Notes: generated by a model not told the origin, from the sequence alone. 64,000 bases of DNA from Prorocentrum cordatum (GCA_963575745.1 CAUYUJ010016371.1:765726-829725); one strand, 5' to 3'; positions 32,475 through 45,250 are shown, counted from the first letter of the stretch. Numbers and translations are program-made.

Positions 32475-33225
32475 GCACACAGAGGACGGGTCCCTTGGCA
32501 AGTCTTGGCGGCCCTTGGCGGTCCCGGGCGCCTCTTAGAGCGTCTTGGGTGCCTCGGAGAACTTCTTGGGGCCTCTTGGGGGTATCTTGGGAGCCTCTTG
32601 GAGGCCTCTTGGGCGGCTGTTGGGGCCTCCTGGACGCCTCTTGGGGCCCTCTTGAAGCGCTCTTGGGAGCCTTGGGAGCGCTCTTGGAGCCATCTTGGGC
32701 TAACTGGAGCCAGCTTGAGGCCTCGGCGAGAAAACCACAAACATTGATTCCCCAAAGGTTTTGGAAGGATTTTGGCATCTTCAGGGCCTCCTGGGGGAGC
32801 TCTTTGGCCACTTGGAGCCGTCTTGGAGCGGTCTTGGGGCCTCTTGGAGCATCGTGGGCGCCATCTTGAGGCATCTTGGGATATCTGGAACCATCTTGGA
32901 TATCATCTTTGGCTCTCCCAGGCGCTCTTGGAGCCATCTGAGGCAATGCCCCTCCCCAGGAGGCCCAAATGTGGCCAAAACCTTAATACAATCAGCGATT
33001 TCGGCATTGTCGCCGGGACCTCTTGGAGCGTCTCGGGTGCCTCTGGGGACCTTTTGGGGCCTCTTGGAAGTCTCTTGGAGGTCTCGTGGGGGCCTCTTGG
33101 GGGCCTCCTGGGGGCCTCCTGGGGGCCCCTTGGGGCTTCCTGGCCACCTCTTGGGGCCCTCTTGGGGCACCCTTGGGAACCTTGGGGTTGGGGGCCATCT
33201 GTGGGCCATCTTGGGCGAAATCGAT
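32475..33225 (-). repeat. CCAAGAGGC-type arrays, inverted orientation
   Basis: GGCCTCTTGGGG-type units, that is the reverse complement of the family at 18.9 kb. The array is split by AT-richer plugs at 32735-32775 and 32970-33015. Units near 12 bp make long frames such as GASWGPLGGLLGASWG, which are not genes. Confidence 0.85.
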
Positions 33226-33417
33226 CACAGGAGGGGGGGTCGGGGAGTTTCATTAGCGCCCCCCCCCCTAGAGGCCAAAATTGGGCCCAAACCGTAATAA
33301 AATCGATGATTTTGGCTTCCTCGCCGAGGCCGTTTTGGACCCCCGGACACCTCGCGCCCCCCCCCGCTCCAGGTCTACGGGAGGGGGTATGGGGGAGGGG
33401 TCAAGTTACCCCTTCCC

Positions 33418-33539
33418 CGCCAACAAGCCGTCTCGCTCACACCCACCCGCCCTCCCAACACATACGTAGCACCCGAGTCTGGCCCGAGCCTCAGCATATT
33501 CAGCAGTCGTCTTGGGATGGGCAGCTACTGGGGGCCAAT

Positions 33540-33577
<38 letters not shown>

Positions 33578-33622
33578 TGTCGCCTGTCGCCTGTCGCCGC
33601 CGCCGCCGCCGCCGCCGCCTCA

Positions 33623-33661
<39 letters not shown>

Positions 33662-34500
33662 GCCGCCGCCGCGGCCCCCCGCTGCCAAACCGCCCGCCGC
33701 CGCAACCGCCGCCGCCGCAGCCGCCGCAGCCGCCGCCACCGCCGCCGCAGCCGCCGCAGCCGCCGCCGCCGCCAAGTGTACTCTGTACTGTTTTTTTGAC
33801 AGGGATGGTGGGGGGGGGCCGCATCGGGTTGGCTGCGCATGTTCCGAATTTGGAGGCAGAGTGTGTTTTGTATTGTTTTTTTACAAGGGATGGTGGGGGG
33901 TGTCGGCATGGACCCTGGTTGGCCCCCAGTCGCCTGGGGGAGGGGGTGTTTATTAATAGGGAACAGTGATCAAGACACCCCCCCCGCCCGCAAGCCGTCT
34001 CGCTCACTCCCACCCGCCCTCCCAACACATACGTAGCACCCGAGTCTGACCCCCGGGCCTCAGCATATTCAGCAGTCGTCTTGGGATGGGTAGCTACTGG
34101 GGGCCAATCCGCTGCCGCCACCGCCGCCGCCACCGCCGCCCCGCCGCCCGCCGCCGCCGCCGCCGCTGCCGCCGCCGCCGCCGCAGCCGCCGCTGCCGCT
34201 ACCGCCACCGCCGCCGCCGCCACCGCCGCCACTGCCGCCGCCGCCGCCGCAACCGCCGCAGCCGCCGTCGCCGCCGCCGCAGCCGCCGCCGCCTCCGCCA
34301 AGTGTACTCTGTATTGTTTTTTGAAAGGGATGGTTGGGGGGGGGCGCATCGGGTTGGTTGCGCATGTTCCGAATTTGGAGGCAGAGTGTGGTTTGTATTG
34401 TTTGTTACAAGGGATTGTGGGGGGGGGTGTTGGCATGGACCTGGGTTGGCCCCCAGTCGCCTGGGGGAGGGGGTGTTTATTAATAGAGAACAATGATAAA
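33418..34500 (+). repeat. tandem duplication of a CCG-microsatellite locus (two units of about 540 bp)
   Basis: Unit 1 (33418-33984) and unit 2 (33985-34500) share CAAGCCGTCTCGCTCAC, CACATACGTAGCACCCGAGT, a CCG/CCGCAG microsatellite (33540-33773 and 34110-34302), then AAGTGTACTCTGTA and CCCCAGTCGCCTGGGGGAGG. Within each unit a section containing TTTTTT..AAGGGATGGTGGGG is itself repeated. Confidence 0.88.
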
Positions 34501-34629
34501 CCCCTCCCCGAAGGGGTAGTGGAAGAGGAACCTCTCTAAACCACCGACGCCCAGAGGGCTGGTGGGATCCAGTGCTCGACACCTCTTCCCCCCCTGCCAG
34601 TCCCCCCCTCGATTCCCCCCCCCCGGAGT

Positions 34630-34970
34630 TTTGCTCTGCAAGGGTGAAGGCAGGAGAGGGGGGGGGGGCGCTCTGCAAGGGAGGGGGGCTGCAAAGGGGG
34701 GGGGCCCTCTAAGGCGGGAGCGGGAACTGCAGGGAGGCGGGAGCGGGAACTGCAAAGGCGGGAGGGTCCGCTTTTTGGGCGGGGGGGAGGGGGGGGGGGA
34801 CAGGAGAGAGGAGGGGGACAGGAGAAAGGGGGGCGGGGGGGACAGGAGAGAGGGACGGGGGGGAATGGGGGGGGGGACAGGAAAAGGGGGGGGGACAGGA
34901 GATAAGGGGGGGGGGAAAAGGAAAGAGGGGGGGGGGGGACAGGAGGAGGGGGGGGGGGACAGGAGAGAGG
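34630..34970 (+). repeat. G-rich GGACAGGAGAGAGGGGG repeat
   Basis: Irregular units of about 20-30 bp made of G-runs separated by GACAGGAGA. No gene. Confidence 0.85.
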
Positions 34971-35000
34971 AGTGTGTGTGTGTGTGTGTGCGTGCGTGTG

Positions 35001-35053
<53 letters not shown>

Positions 35054-35085
35054 GTGTGTGTGTGTGTGTGTAAGTGTGTGGGGGG
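34971..35085 (+). repeat. TG dinucleotide microsatellite
   Basis: About 115 bp of TG with a few CG interruptions. Confidence 0.95.
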
Positions 35086-35097
35086 GGGCGGGACCAT

Positions 35098-35408
<311 letters not shown>

Positions 35409-36610
35409 GGCTCGGAGATCTCCAGCATCTACGGCCCCGTGCCGCGGCCGTGGCCCCAGGAGTCGGGTGCTGGAGAGCTGCTGGCGGCTGCCGAGACGCT
35501 GGCCCACTCTCTGCCGCCCGTGCACATGTACAATGTCTTTCAACTCCTGTTAGATGGCTGGGAGGCGGACGAGGATTGGTGCATATGCTGGAACCGTCTG
35601 TACCGCGAGATTTGGCAGTTGTTCTGGAGTCGCGCCCGCGATGAGGGATGCGAGCACAACCAGATTTCGAAGGTGAAAGGGCATGCTTCGATGAATGATG
35701 TCCACAGTGGAGTCATCACGCTGTGGCAGAGGAAGGGCACCAGACTGGCCGACGCCCGTGCAAAAGAAGGTGCGAGTGTCCACCCCTTCTGGCCAGCCCA
35801 TGCCGAGGCCGCCACTGTCGCTGATGAGTGGGGGGTGAGTCTTGGGCGGTGGGCGGGAGTGGCCGCGCAGGAGGGAGACAGTTGGCTCAGGGCCGAGGAT
35901 GGCTTTGAAGCGCCTGGCCTCAACGTTGTGCGTTGTCCGGCTGATGGCTGCAAGAACGCCAGTGCTAGCCAGTGCGCTCTCTGCCCAACGCGCCCGTGCA
36001 TCAGGCACGGGTCGGGATCAATCTTCTCAGACTCAACTGCATGGTGCCGCCGCCCCTGTGCTGTCACCCGTGGCGCCCCTTTCCCCGCCGGCGCCCATCC
36101 CCCCGCAATTTGGCGGGGATGCCCAGGCCAGGCCCGCCGCGGCCGCCCGGCTGCCGGCGGCAGGAGCTGCGGCCGTGAGCGTCGGGCGGCAGGGCGACGG
36201 GGCGGGGGAGGAGCAGCAGGAGGAGCAGCAGCAGCGGCAGCAGCCTCAAGTTAGCAGTGGCAGTGGCAGCAGCAGGAGGCCTCCAGGGGGGCAACAGAGT
36301 GTGGCCGTTGAGCTGGGGGAAGAGTTGCCCCCCCTGGTGGCACCTGAGGCTGGATGTGCCGCACAGGCTGTACCGAGCGGGGGGGGGCCGCGTTCTGCAT
36401 GAGATGCGGGGCCCACACGTTCTCGACGCGAGCCCGTGGCCTCGTGGAGCCGTGCCTCGGTCACCCCCCCTCGGACAGGCTCGGAGAGTGTCTCAGACGT
36501 TTGAAACGTGGGCTCCATCCCTCCAAAGGGGGGGGGCCCAGGCTGTGCTTGGCCCGCCGCGGCCGCTGCGTGCTCGCTCACGCTCGCGGTCGCCTCAGGG
36601 CGGCCATCCG
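35409..36610 (+). pseudogene. non-LTR retrotransposon (LINE) 3' fragment: RNase H and Cys-rich C-terminus
   Basis: A single frame carries an RNase H-like domain. It shows [20 protein letters not shown], with the Glu expected of the second catalytic position; then [14 protein letters not shown], with the His of the family's KGHA block; then [19 protein letters not shown], with the terminal catalytic Asp in LAD. The first catalytic Asp region would lie where the CAT repeat now begins, so it is lost. A TAG at about 36252 interrupts the frame after an Ala/Gln-rich linker. The same frame then continues with AFCMRCGAHTFSTRARGLVEPC and CLRRLKRGLHP, a Cys-rich end seen at the C-terminus of dinoflagellate LINE proteins. 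No reverse transcriptase remains. The copy is 5' truncated and carries a nonsense codon, so it is dead. Confidence 0.72.
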
Positions 36611-36738
36611 TGACAGTGTAGCTGCAGGGACAGTGCGGCATAGTGCCGCCCCTGCCCAGACCCCCCTTTATTCGGGGGGCGGCGGACTCAGCTCGGTGGG
36701 CGACTGCGTTTCAGCGGCGACCCTCCTCGGGAGAGCGG

Positions 36739-37193
<455 letters not shown>

Positions 37194-37254
37194 AGCGGGG
37201 TCCTAGCGGAAATTGAAAGATTTGGCGAACATTTCCCGCCGATTTTGGGTACGC

Positions 37255-37570
37255 TAGGTTCCCGGGTTCCGGGTCCCGGGTTCCCAAGTTCCCGGTTCCA
37301 AATTCCGGGACGATTTCGGTGGCCGGCGGGGTTCCCGGGTTCCCGGGGTTCCTGGTCGATTTTCTTTTCCATCGGTCTCACCATCGATCTCATTAACCCC
37401 TTCTATCGGTCTCACCATCGATCTCAAAATCGATATCACAGGCGATATCACTGTAGATCGCACGAGCGATCTCGCGATCGAGATCGTTGAATCGACTTCA
37501 GTCTCGGTCTCACGATCGACCTTACAATCGTCCTCTATCGATTACACGATCGATCTCACTATCCATATTA
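37255..37570 (+). repeat. CCGGGTTCC and ATCGATCTCAC degenerate repeats
   Basis: GGGTTCCCGGG-type units to 37345, then units of about 12-15 bp around CGGTCTCACCATCGATCTCA from 37365. Confidence 0.7.
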
Positions 37571-37616
37571 CTAATTTTGCAAACCATCAACTTATTGGGG
37601 TTTCTCTCTTGTGTAG

Positions 37617-37648
37617 TATCCGCCGATCCGGCGTGTGAGTTTAAGAAA
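37617..37648 (+). repeat. dispersed motif shared with 32281-32311
   Basis: Same sequence and orientation as 32281-32311; GAGCTTCAGCTCTGCT follows, also with a counterpart there. Confidence 0.8.
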
Positions 37649-37774
37649 GCTACAACCTGAGCTTCAGCTCTGCTGCGGGGGGGGGCCAGGGTGGCTCTGC
37701 CGGGGTAGAGGGGGGAGGAGGGGGGGGATCATGGGGTCCACCCTTTCTTCCCCCCCCCCGCGGGAATCCCAAAC

Positions 37775-38310
37775 CGCCCCAAGACGGGCCAAAAGGGGGC
37801 CAGGAGGCCACCAAGACGGTCCAGGAGGCGCTCGAAACGGTCTAAGAGCGCTCCTGGACGCCCAAGATGGCCTGAAGACGGCCCAAGAGGCCTCCAAGAC
37901 GCCTCGGACCCCCAAGAGGGCCTCAAGAGGTACAATAATAAAGTTGCTAATAGGTTTTGAAGCATTTTGACATTATCGCCTTTTCCGTCTTAGAAGCGCC
38001 GAAAACGGTCCAAGAGGCCCCCAAGATCGCCCCAAGACAGCCCAAGAGGCCCCCAAGAGGAGCTAAGACGGTCCAAGAGGGCCCCAATATAGCCCTGGAG
38101 GCCTCCCAAGACGACCCCGAGAGGCGCCCAAGATGGCCTCACCAGGGTGAATCCGAACGGGCCCTTCTAGTCCTCCACCCCAAGATGCCCCCGAGGCGCC
38201 CCCAAGGGGCCCCCAGAGGCCCCCAAGAGGTCCCCAAAAGGCCCCCAAGAGGACCCCGAGAGGCCCCCAAGAGGCCCCAAAGGCCCCCAAGAAGCCACAA
38301 GAACTAGGAG
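37775..38310 (+). repeat. CCAAGAGGC-type arrays
   Basis: Two blocks separated by an AT-richer plug at 37935-37995. Same family as 18885-19140. Confidence 0.85.
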
Positions 38311-38459
38311 GCCCCAAGAGGCGCTGGCTCGCGTGCTGCCCGGCCAGAGGTGCACGGCCTGACTTGGTATTGCTCGGAAGCGAAAGCGATGAACGAAGAA
38401 CCTTCCACCCGTCGCCGTCACCAGTCGTCGGTCGTCGGCCGTCGGCCGTCGGCAGCCGT

Positions 38460-38521
38460 TCGCCGTCAGTCGTCGTCGACGTCGACGTCGACGTCGACGT
38501 CGACGTCGTCGACGACGACGA

Positions 38522-38568
<47 letters not shown>

Positions 38569-38575
38569 GTTCGAC
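38460..38575 (+). repeat. GTC/GACGTC microsatellite with palindromic core
   Basis: GACGTC units (38475-38505) pass into GACGAC and then GTC units (38520-38570), so the block is self-complementary. Confidence 0.92.
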
Positions 38576-39922
38576 GTCATTAACTCCTTCGTCGGTCGTC
38601 GTCGTAATTATCCCGCTCGTCGACCGTTGGTCGTCCGTTGTCGCCGTCATCGTCCATTTCAACAACAATAGCATCAGGAGCGCCCCGGATCGGCGGCACT
38701 GGCCGGAGGCCACTACAAATTATATATATATATATACACACATGTAGACACATCTGTATACATACGGGGAAGCAGCGGATCATACAACTCTTGCACACAA
38801 GAACAAGTCCTGAAGAAAAGGGGTCCAGAACCCTGGGGCTTTTCCCGTGAGTGGTTTCTCGTCCGACTGCTTTCTGAGCCGGAAACGGGGACAAAACTCC
38901 GGACTCTTTTCCCGAAGGGCTCCTGTGACCAGCGGTGGGGGACTACAGGGTCGCGAGTAGTGGGCAGCGCAGGTCGCAGGTGGCTTTCCCGAAGGGGTGC
39001 ATGCAGGTCGCGGGCGGGGGGCACAGGACGGGGCGCGAGGCAGGTCGCAGACTGAGGAGGCGGATGTGGGGTGGAGGGATGGAGGAGGAGGGCGGGAGGG
39101 GGAGGGACGAAGGAGGATGGGGCAGAAGGGGAGAAGGAACAGCAGGACGGAGGAGGCCGAACCCCCCCAACCCAACGTTGTGTCCGCAACCCTTCGGCAG
39201 GAGGGGGAGTAGGCGGACATGGAGAATAAGCGTGGATTGGAAGTACAGGGAGAACGATGACCAAGAGGAGGGAGATGGGGCGTCGGACGGGAGCGGCGGA
39301 GGGGAAACAGGAGGCGGGGGGGGATGGGGAGCGGGGAAGGAGGAGGTATGCCGAGGAGGAGGCGGAGGGGAAGCTGAGGGGGAGATAGAGGGAACGCGTG
39401 TCCGAAACGGGCGCTCGGGAGCGAAATGGACGCAACACACATGTTGGAGGTTGCTAAAAATGGTCTTAGCCCAAGAGCCCCCCCGGAACTCCTGCACTCC
39501 TGCCATCGTGGGGGAGGAAATCCGCTTGGGTCTACTTCGGGCCAACGGCGGCCAACCGAACTCCTGCCAAGAAAAAACGCGCGTACAATCGGGACTGAAT
39601 GGTCGCAGGCTGCCGAACTCTCGCAACACTGGGTCAGGCTGTCGTTCCATATCAGCCGGGGCTTGTCGCGGAAAGTTCCCCCAGACCAAGGCGGGCGGCA
39701 CCGCGGGCGCAGCCAGCTCGGCAGGCGACCGCTCGGGGCGCTGATGACCCCAACAGAACCCGCGATGGTCCTAACGGGCTTCGAGCGCCGCACCTGATGG
39801 CCCCAGGACAGCCCCAGATTGCTCCAAGGCGGCCCCAGATCCCTAATACGGCTCCACAAGGGCTTCCAGGTAGCCAACAACTTTGTTTCCCCAAAAGCTA
39901 ATTTCCAACCACCCTGTGGTGC
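38576..39922. other. no gene recognised
   Basis: Contains a TA run at 38718-38735 and a GGA-rich stretch (39050-39380). Open frames on both strands are purine- or pyrimidine-biased with no domain. A short CCAAGA-type piece lies at 39795-39880. Confidence 0.4.
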
Positions 39923-41275
39923 TGGGTCCTCGTTTTGAAGAGACAGTGCCCCGCGGCACTCACCACTCCTGCCTCCTCCTCTCCCTCCTCCCTTCTCCCA
40001 TCCCTACCTTTGCCGCCGCATGTCAATAATTTCGGCCCACCCGTCGTACGCCTCGTGGCCCCACAAGGACCTCAAACGAAAGCCCAAATGTTAGCGTTCG
40101 CATGGCGGCACTGCGCCCATGCCGCCACATCCGTCACGCGTTTCGTGGCTACCCATAGGGACCTGCACCGAAGGCCCCCGTGGCTGCGTTCGCATGGCCG
40201 CACCGCACGATTTCGTCACACCGCTAACACGTTTCGTGGCCCCATGGGGGGCTCCACCACAGGCGCCACTGGCCGCGTTCGTATGGCGGCGCCGCACCCA
40301 TGTCAACGTTCCGTGGCCTCACTGCCTGCGCTCGCATGGCGGCACCGCGCCCATGCCGGCACACCCCTCACACGCTCCGTGGCCCCGTGCGCGTCCGCAT
40401 GACGGCACCGCGCCTACGTCGGCACAACCCTCACACGCTTCGTGGTCCCATAATAGAAGCTGCACACATGGCCCCAGTGGCTGCATTCGCATGGCGGCAC
40501 CGCGTCCATTTCGTCACCCTCACGTGCTTCGTGGCTCAGTAGGAGTTCGAACGACAGCCCCAACGGCTGCGTTCGGATGGTGGCACCGCGCCAATGTCGG
40601 CGCAATCTCGCAAGTTTCATGGCCACTCACGGAACTCAGCCGACGGCCGTGGTAGTTGCGTTCGCAATGGCTGCACCGCGCCCATTTCGTCACACCCCTC
40701 ACACGCTTCGTTGCCCCCTGGGGGGCTCCACCGACAGCCCCGGTTGCTACGTTCGCATGGCGGCGCTGCGCCAATTTCGGCACACCCTTCGCTCGTTTCG
40801 TGGCCCCGTGCAGATAGAGCTCCACCGGAAGCCCCACTGGCTGCGTTCGAACGGCGGCACCGCCATCATTACTCTGGCGCACACCTCACGCGCTTCGTGG
40901 CTGCGTTTGCATGGCGGCACCGTACACATATCATCACGCCCCTTCACACGTGTCGTGACTCCTAGGAAGCTCCATTGAAGACCCCACTGGCTGCATTCGC
41001 GTGGCGGCACCGCACCCGTTTCTACACACACCACATCTTTGCTCCACCGAAGGTCCCAGTGGCTGCCTTCGCATGGCAGCATTGCGCCATATTCGGCACA
41101 TCCCTCACACGCTTCGTGGCCCCAGAAGGAGCTCCAACGAAGGCCTCAATGGCTGTGTTCGCGCGGCGGCACAACACCCGTTTCGGCACATCCGTCATAC
41201 GTTTCGTGGTCCAATGGAGAGCTCAACCGACGACCGTAAAGGTTGCGCTCGCATGGAGGCTCCCATGTTGGCACG
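39923..41275 (+). repeat. satellite of about 90 bp, array B with leader
   Basis: Leader CCTCGTTTTGAAGAG (39927) and CATGTCAATAATTTCGGC match array A. Units share TTCGCATGGCGGCACCGCGC, CACACGCTTCGTGGCCCC and GAGCTCCACCGAAGGCCCCA, at intervals of about 90 bp, with roughly 13 degenerate copies. No protein is inferred. Confidence 0.85.
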
Positions 41276-41279
41276 TTTG

Positions 41280-42594
41280 AGACGGAAGGAAGCGACGGCC
41301 CTCGCCAAGGAAGGTGGCTTCACCGCTTTCATTTGCGAGACTTAATCTGACGAGCGGCCCGCCCGAGCCTCGCCTGTGACCTCGCGCCGCGGACGACCCG
41401 CGCGCGTCGGTCGAATCGTCTCGGGGCGACCAGCACGTGTCGTGAGGGTACCCCAACGCTCTGCTTGCAAGACCTCCCCGACACCCGCGTGGTCTGCCCA
41501 ACGCCTCGTCCATTGTCAGCCGCCCGTTTTTTCTGCTTGTGCCGCGGACGACCCGCGCGCGTAGCGGGGACTCCGCACTGCGCGGCTCAGAGCCGCGGCC
41601 ACCAGGGCGCAAGGACAAAGAGGGAATCCATACGAAGGAAGGACGAGGACACAAAACGGCGGGGCCCGGGGCTGGGGCCATGGAGAGGGCGAGAACGCAA
41701 CGCACAGCGGAAACAAACGGACGGGATGAATAGCCGGGAAGGAAATCGACACGAAACAGCGGCGCCAAGGGTTCGCGCGAGACCATGGCGACTTCCCGCT
41801 CGCCCGCGTCCGCTTCCCCACCCATCCACGCTGCAGTCGCCGGCCCCCCATCCTTCATGTCATGTGCATCGCGATATCCACAACTACAAAATATGGGTGG
41901 TTCCTTCCCCAGGACAGTTTCGGGCTGCCCCAAGCCCACGACGGCTCAATTGGCCCCCACGATCGTCGCAGAAGGCCCCAACACGTCCCAAGACAACCCG
42001 AACACGGCCCAAAGACAATCACAAGACAGAGATACCAATAGAGCTCCAAGATGGCTCCAGAGGGCCCGTTTCTGGTATTCCCGAATGGTTTCCCCAAACG
42101 CTGGGGGAACACGCCGTCCCGTAGCACGACGGCACCGTCGTTCGACATTTCACCACACAAGCATTTCCAAAGGCAGGGGGTGGCGGTGATTAACTGGAAG
42201 CGTCTTCGATTAGCGTGGCGCGGCACTATGTTACGCGACTGCCGATCACATAATGTGTTGTCTTGCGTTGAGACTTTCGCGCCCCCACCACAACTGGTAG
42301 GGAAAAGCACCAATCTCAATATGCTGGCCTACTGTGTGCGGATGGCTGCTCACACAGTTCACACACATCTGTGCCCAGTGTGCACAGTCCATAATGGCAA
42401 CATGCACGTACCCAATACCACTGATACCAACACGCAAATGAGTGGCAACCGACGACGAGCGCGCACACGGGCATGAACATGTTCGGTTGCTAGTTCGAAG
42501 TCTGAACGATAGAGGCAACACTCAAACATGACCCCCGCTCGCAATGAATGAAGCAAGTGGTTTCCTGCGCCCCAATGAGGCGCCAAATGGGTGG
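41280..42594. other. no gene recognised
   Basis: A direct repeat of GCCGCGGACGACCCGCGCGC at 41388 and 41542. CCAAGA-type sequence lies at 41930-42070. A dispersed module (CGCTGGGGGAACACG) at 42095-42200 is shared with 52350-52430. AT-richer unique DNA follows from 42230. Confidence 0.45.
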
Positions 42595-42599
42595 CAGGC

Positions 42600-43070
42600 C
42601 CCGCGGCCTCAGGCCAAGAGCGTTTCAAAATGGCCGACGTTGGTCCCAAGACGGCCCACTAAGCGCCCAAGACGCTCCAGGAAGGATCCAAGAGGACTTC
42701 GAGAGACCCCGAAGAAGCAACATTCAATGAATTTGCTTGCGGTTTCTGACGATTTTGGCGGTACCGCCTGTGCGAGGTGCCGACCGGCCAGGACGGCCTA
42801 AGAGGCGCCCTAATCGCTCCAGAACGGCCCAGAAAGCCGCCAGAAGAGTCCCCAACTGGCCCGGCCCCCAAGAGCCACCCAAGAGGCTCCAAAAGAGACC
42901 GCCCAAACCCCCAACAGGCCACCAGGAAGCTTCAAGAGGCCCCTCAGAACCCCCCGAGGGACCTCCCAGAAGCTTCAAAACTGCTGCCCAGAAGCTCCCG
43001 AGAGCCCTCCGAAGATACCCTAAAAAGCTTCCATGAGGACTCTGACCCGCAACCCAGGTACGTCTCGAAA
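42600..43070 (+). repeat. CCAAGAGGC-type arrays
   Basis: Two blocks separated by an AT-richer plug at 42715-42770. Confidence 0.8.
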
Positions 43071-43079
43071 CTCTGCTGG

Positions 43080-43925
43080 AGCTCTCCTGAGCCGTCTTGG
43101 CGCCCTTTGGGACAGTCGATCCGCTCTCTCCGGCAAAGAGCGAACAACATCTCGGAATATCTCCTTGAAGACACTCCTGCCTGCCCTACCGTTCCGCCTG
43201 GGCACGAGTACACCACCACGCAGCCACAGTGATCCGAAATAGGCCAGCAGACTGAGCGAAACGAGTAAGGGACGTCCGTTTGGGACTGAAACCGTCCAAG
43301 AGTAGGCAGGCGCAGCGGCTGCAGGTAAAGGAGTGCGATCGCACCACTAGTGCGGAAGACAATACGGTAGCCAAGAAATATACAGCCACCTCCACTTCCG
43401 CTCGTGTCTGAAATGAGTAAGACAGACAATCATTAACGGCAATGAAGAAAGACCCTGCGAGAAGTGGATTGTGACGGGCGCGGTGTCCTCAATCGCCGAA
43501 TACATGCATCGCGATGGTGTTCGTCCCACAACTGCTTCCAAATATCACACCCACAAGGCACAAACTAACTCTCACCACCTGTGAGAGATCGTGTTCCGTG
43601 GACGCTTAAACACCTTGTCACGTTGGAACCGCCCCCCCAACCCACTCCAAAAAACAAATTCAGCGCCCATGGTGAAACGGCCCCCCATGCTGGACACCGG
43701 CCTCTCTAACCAGCCCGACCCCCCCTTCCAAGGGGTGGGTGTCGAACCGAAGGACCCCCCCCTGAGTTGCAAAGGTGGGAGCGTTCGAACAAGCATGAAC
43801 CGGCCCAACCCTCCTTCCTTTGTCCAAAAAGGGGGGGTACAACTGGCCCCATTTCCCCCCGTGATTTGCAAGCGAAGCGAAAAGTTCGAAAGGGTGGCCC
43901 CCACCTTGAGTTAGAGCGGGAAAGG
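43080..43925. other. no gene recognised
   Basis: AT-richer unique DNA to 43600, then C-run-rich sequence with GTTCGAA and GAGTTGCAAAGG motifs related to the hairpin module at 45.3-46.5 kb. Confidence 0.45.
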
Positions 43926-43929
43926 TTCG

Positions 43930-44642
43930 AACCAGCCCTCCCCTGTGCGCGTCGTCGTCGCCAGTCGCCTCGGCCTTCGCCTTCGCCGCCGCCGTCGACG
44001 TCGCCGTCCCCGTCGCAACGCTAATCGCCGTCGCCATCGCCGTCGCCATCGCCTCCGCCGTGGCGGTCGCCATCGCCGTCGCTGTCACAGTCGCAGTCGG
44101 CGTGGCCGTGGCCGTGGCCATGGCCGTGGCCGTGGCTGTCGCCGTGGCCGTCGCCGCTGTCGTCGTCGTCGTCGTCTTTGTCGTCGCAATCGTTGGTCGC
44201 CGCCGTCGCCGCCGCCGCCGTCGCCGTTGCCGTCGCCTTCGTCGTCGTTTTCGTCGCCGTCGTTTTCGTCGCCGTCGTTTTCGTCGCCGTCGCCGTGGCC
44301 GCTTCCGCCGTCGCCATCGCCGTCCCCGTGGCCGTCGCCACGCTGAGCGCCGCCGCCGTCGCCGCCTCCGCCGTGGCGGTCGCCGTGGCGGTCGCGGTCG
44401 CCGTCGCCGCCGCCGTCGCCGTTGCCGTCGCCTTCGTCGTCGTTTTCGTCGCCGTCGTTTTCGTCGCCGTCGTTTTCGTCGCCGTCGCCGTGGCCGCTTC
44501 CGCCCTCGCCATCGCCGTCCCCGTGGCCGTCGCCACGCTGAACGCCGCCGCCGTCGCCGCCTCCGCCGTGGCGGTCGCCGTGGCGGTCGCGGTCGCCGTC
44601 GCCGTCGCCGTCGCAGTCGCCGTGGCCGTGGCCGTGGCCGTG

Positions 44643-44673
<31 letters not shown>

Positions 44674-44892
44674 TCGTCGTCGTCGTCGTCGTCATCGTCG
44701 ACTTCGTCGTCGTTGTCGTCGTCGTAGTCGTCGTCGTCGTTTGTCGTAGTCGTCGTCGTCGTTGGTCGTCGCCATCGCCGCCGCCGCCGTCGCCGTCGCC
44801 GTCGCTTTCACCTTCGCCGTCGCCGTCGCCGTCGCCGTCGTCGTCTTCGTTGCCGTCGCTGTCGCCGTCGCCGCCGCCACCGCAGCCGTCGC

Positions 44893-44926
<34 letters not shown>

Positions 44927-44929
44927 GTT

Positions 44930-44970
<41 letters not shown>

Positions 44971-45184
44971 GGTGGTCGTCGTTGTCGTCGTCCCTGCCCG
45001 ACGGCGCCGGCACCAGCGAGGCGCTTGCCGTCGTCGGCTGCAGGGTGGGAGGGGCCGCCGTCGCCGCCGACGCCGTCGCCGTCGCCTTCGCCGTGGCCGT
45101 CGCCGTCGCAGTCGCCGTCGTCGTCTTCGTTGCCGTCGCCGACGCCGTCGCCGTCGCCGTCGCTGCCGCCGCCACCGCCGTCGC

Positions 45185-45250
<66 letters not shown>

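Noticed and set aside
32475-33225. Gly/Trp/Leu-rich repeat protein (GASWGPLGGLLGASWG)
   Set aside because: The same DNA repeat is open on both strands and in both orientations elsewhere in the window, so the frame is a consequence of the repeat.
34971-35085. Cys/Val-rich small secreted protein
   Set aside because: It is a TG microsatellite read in frame.
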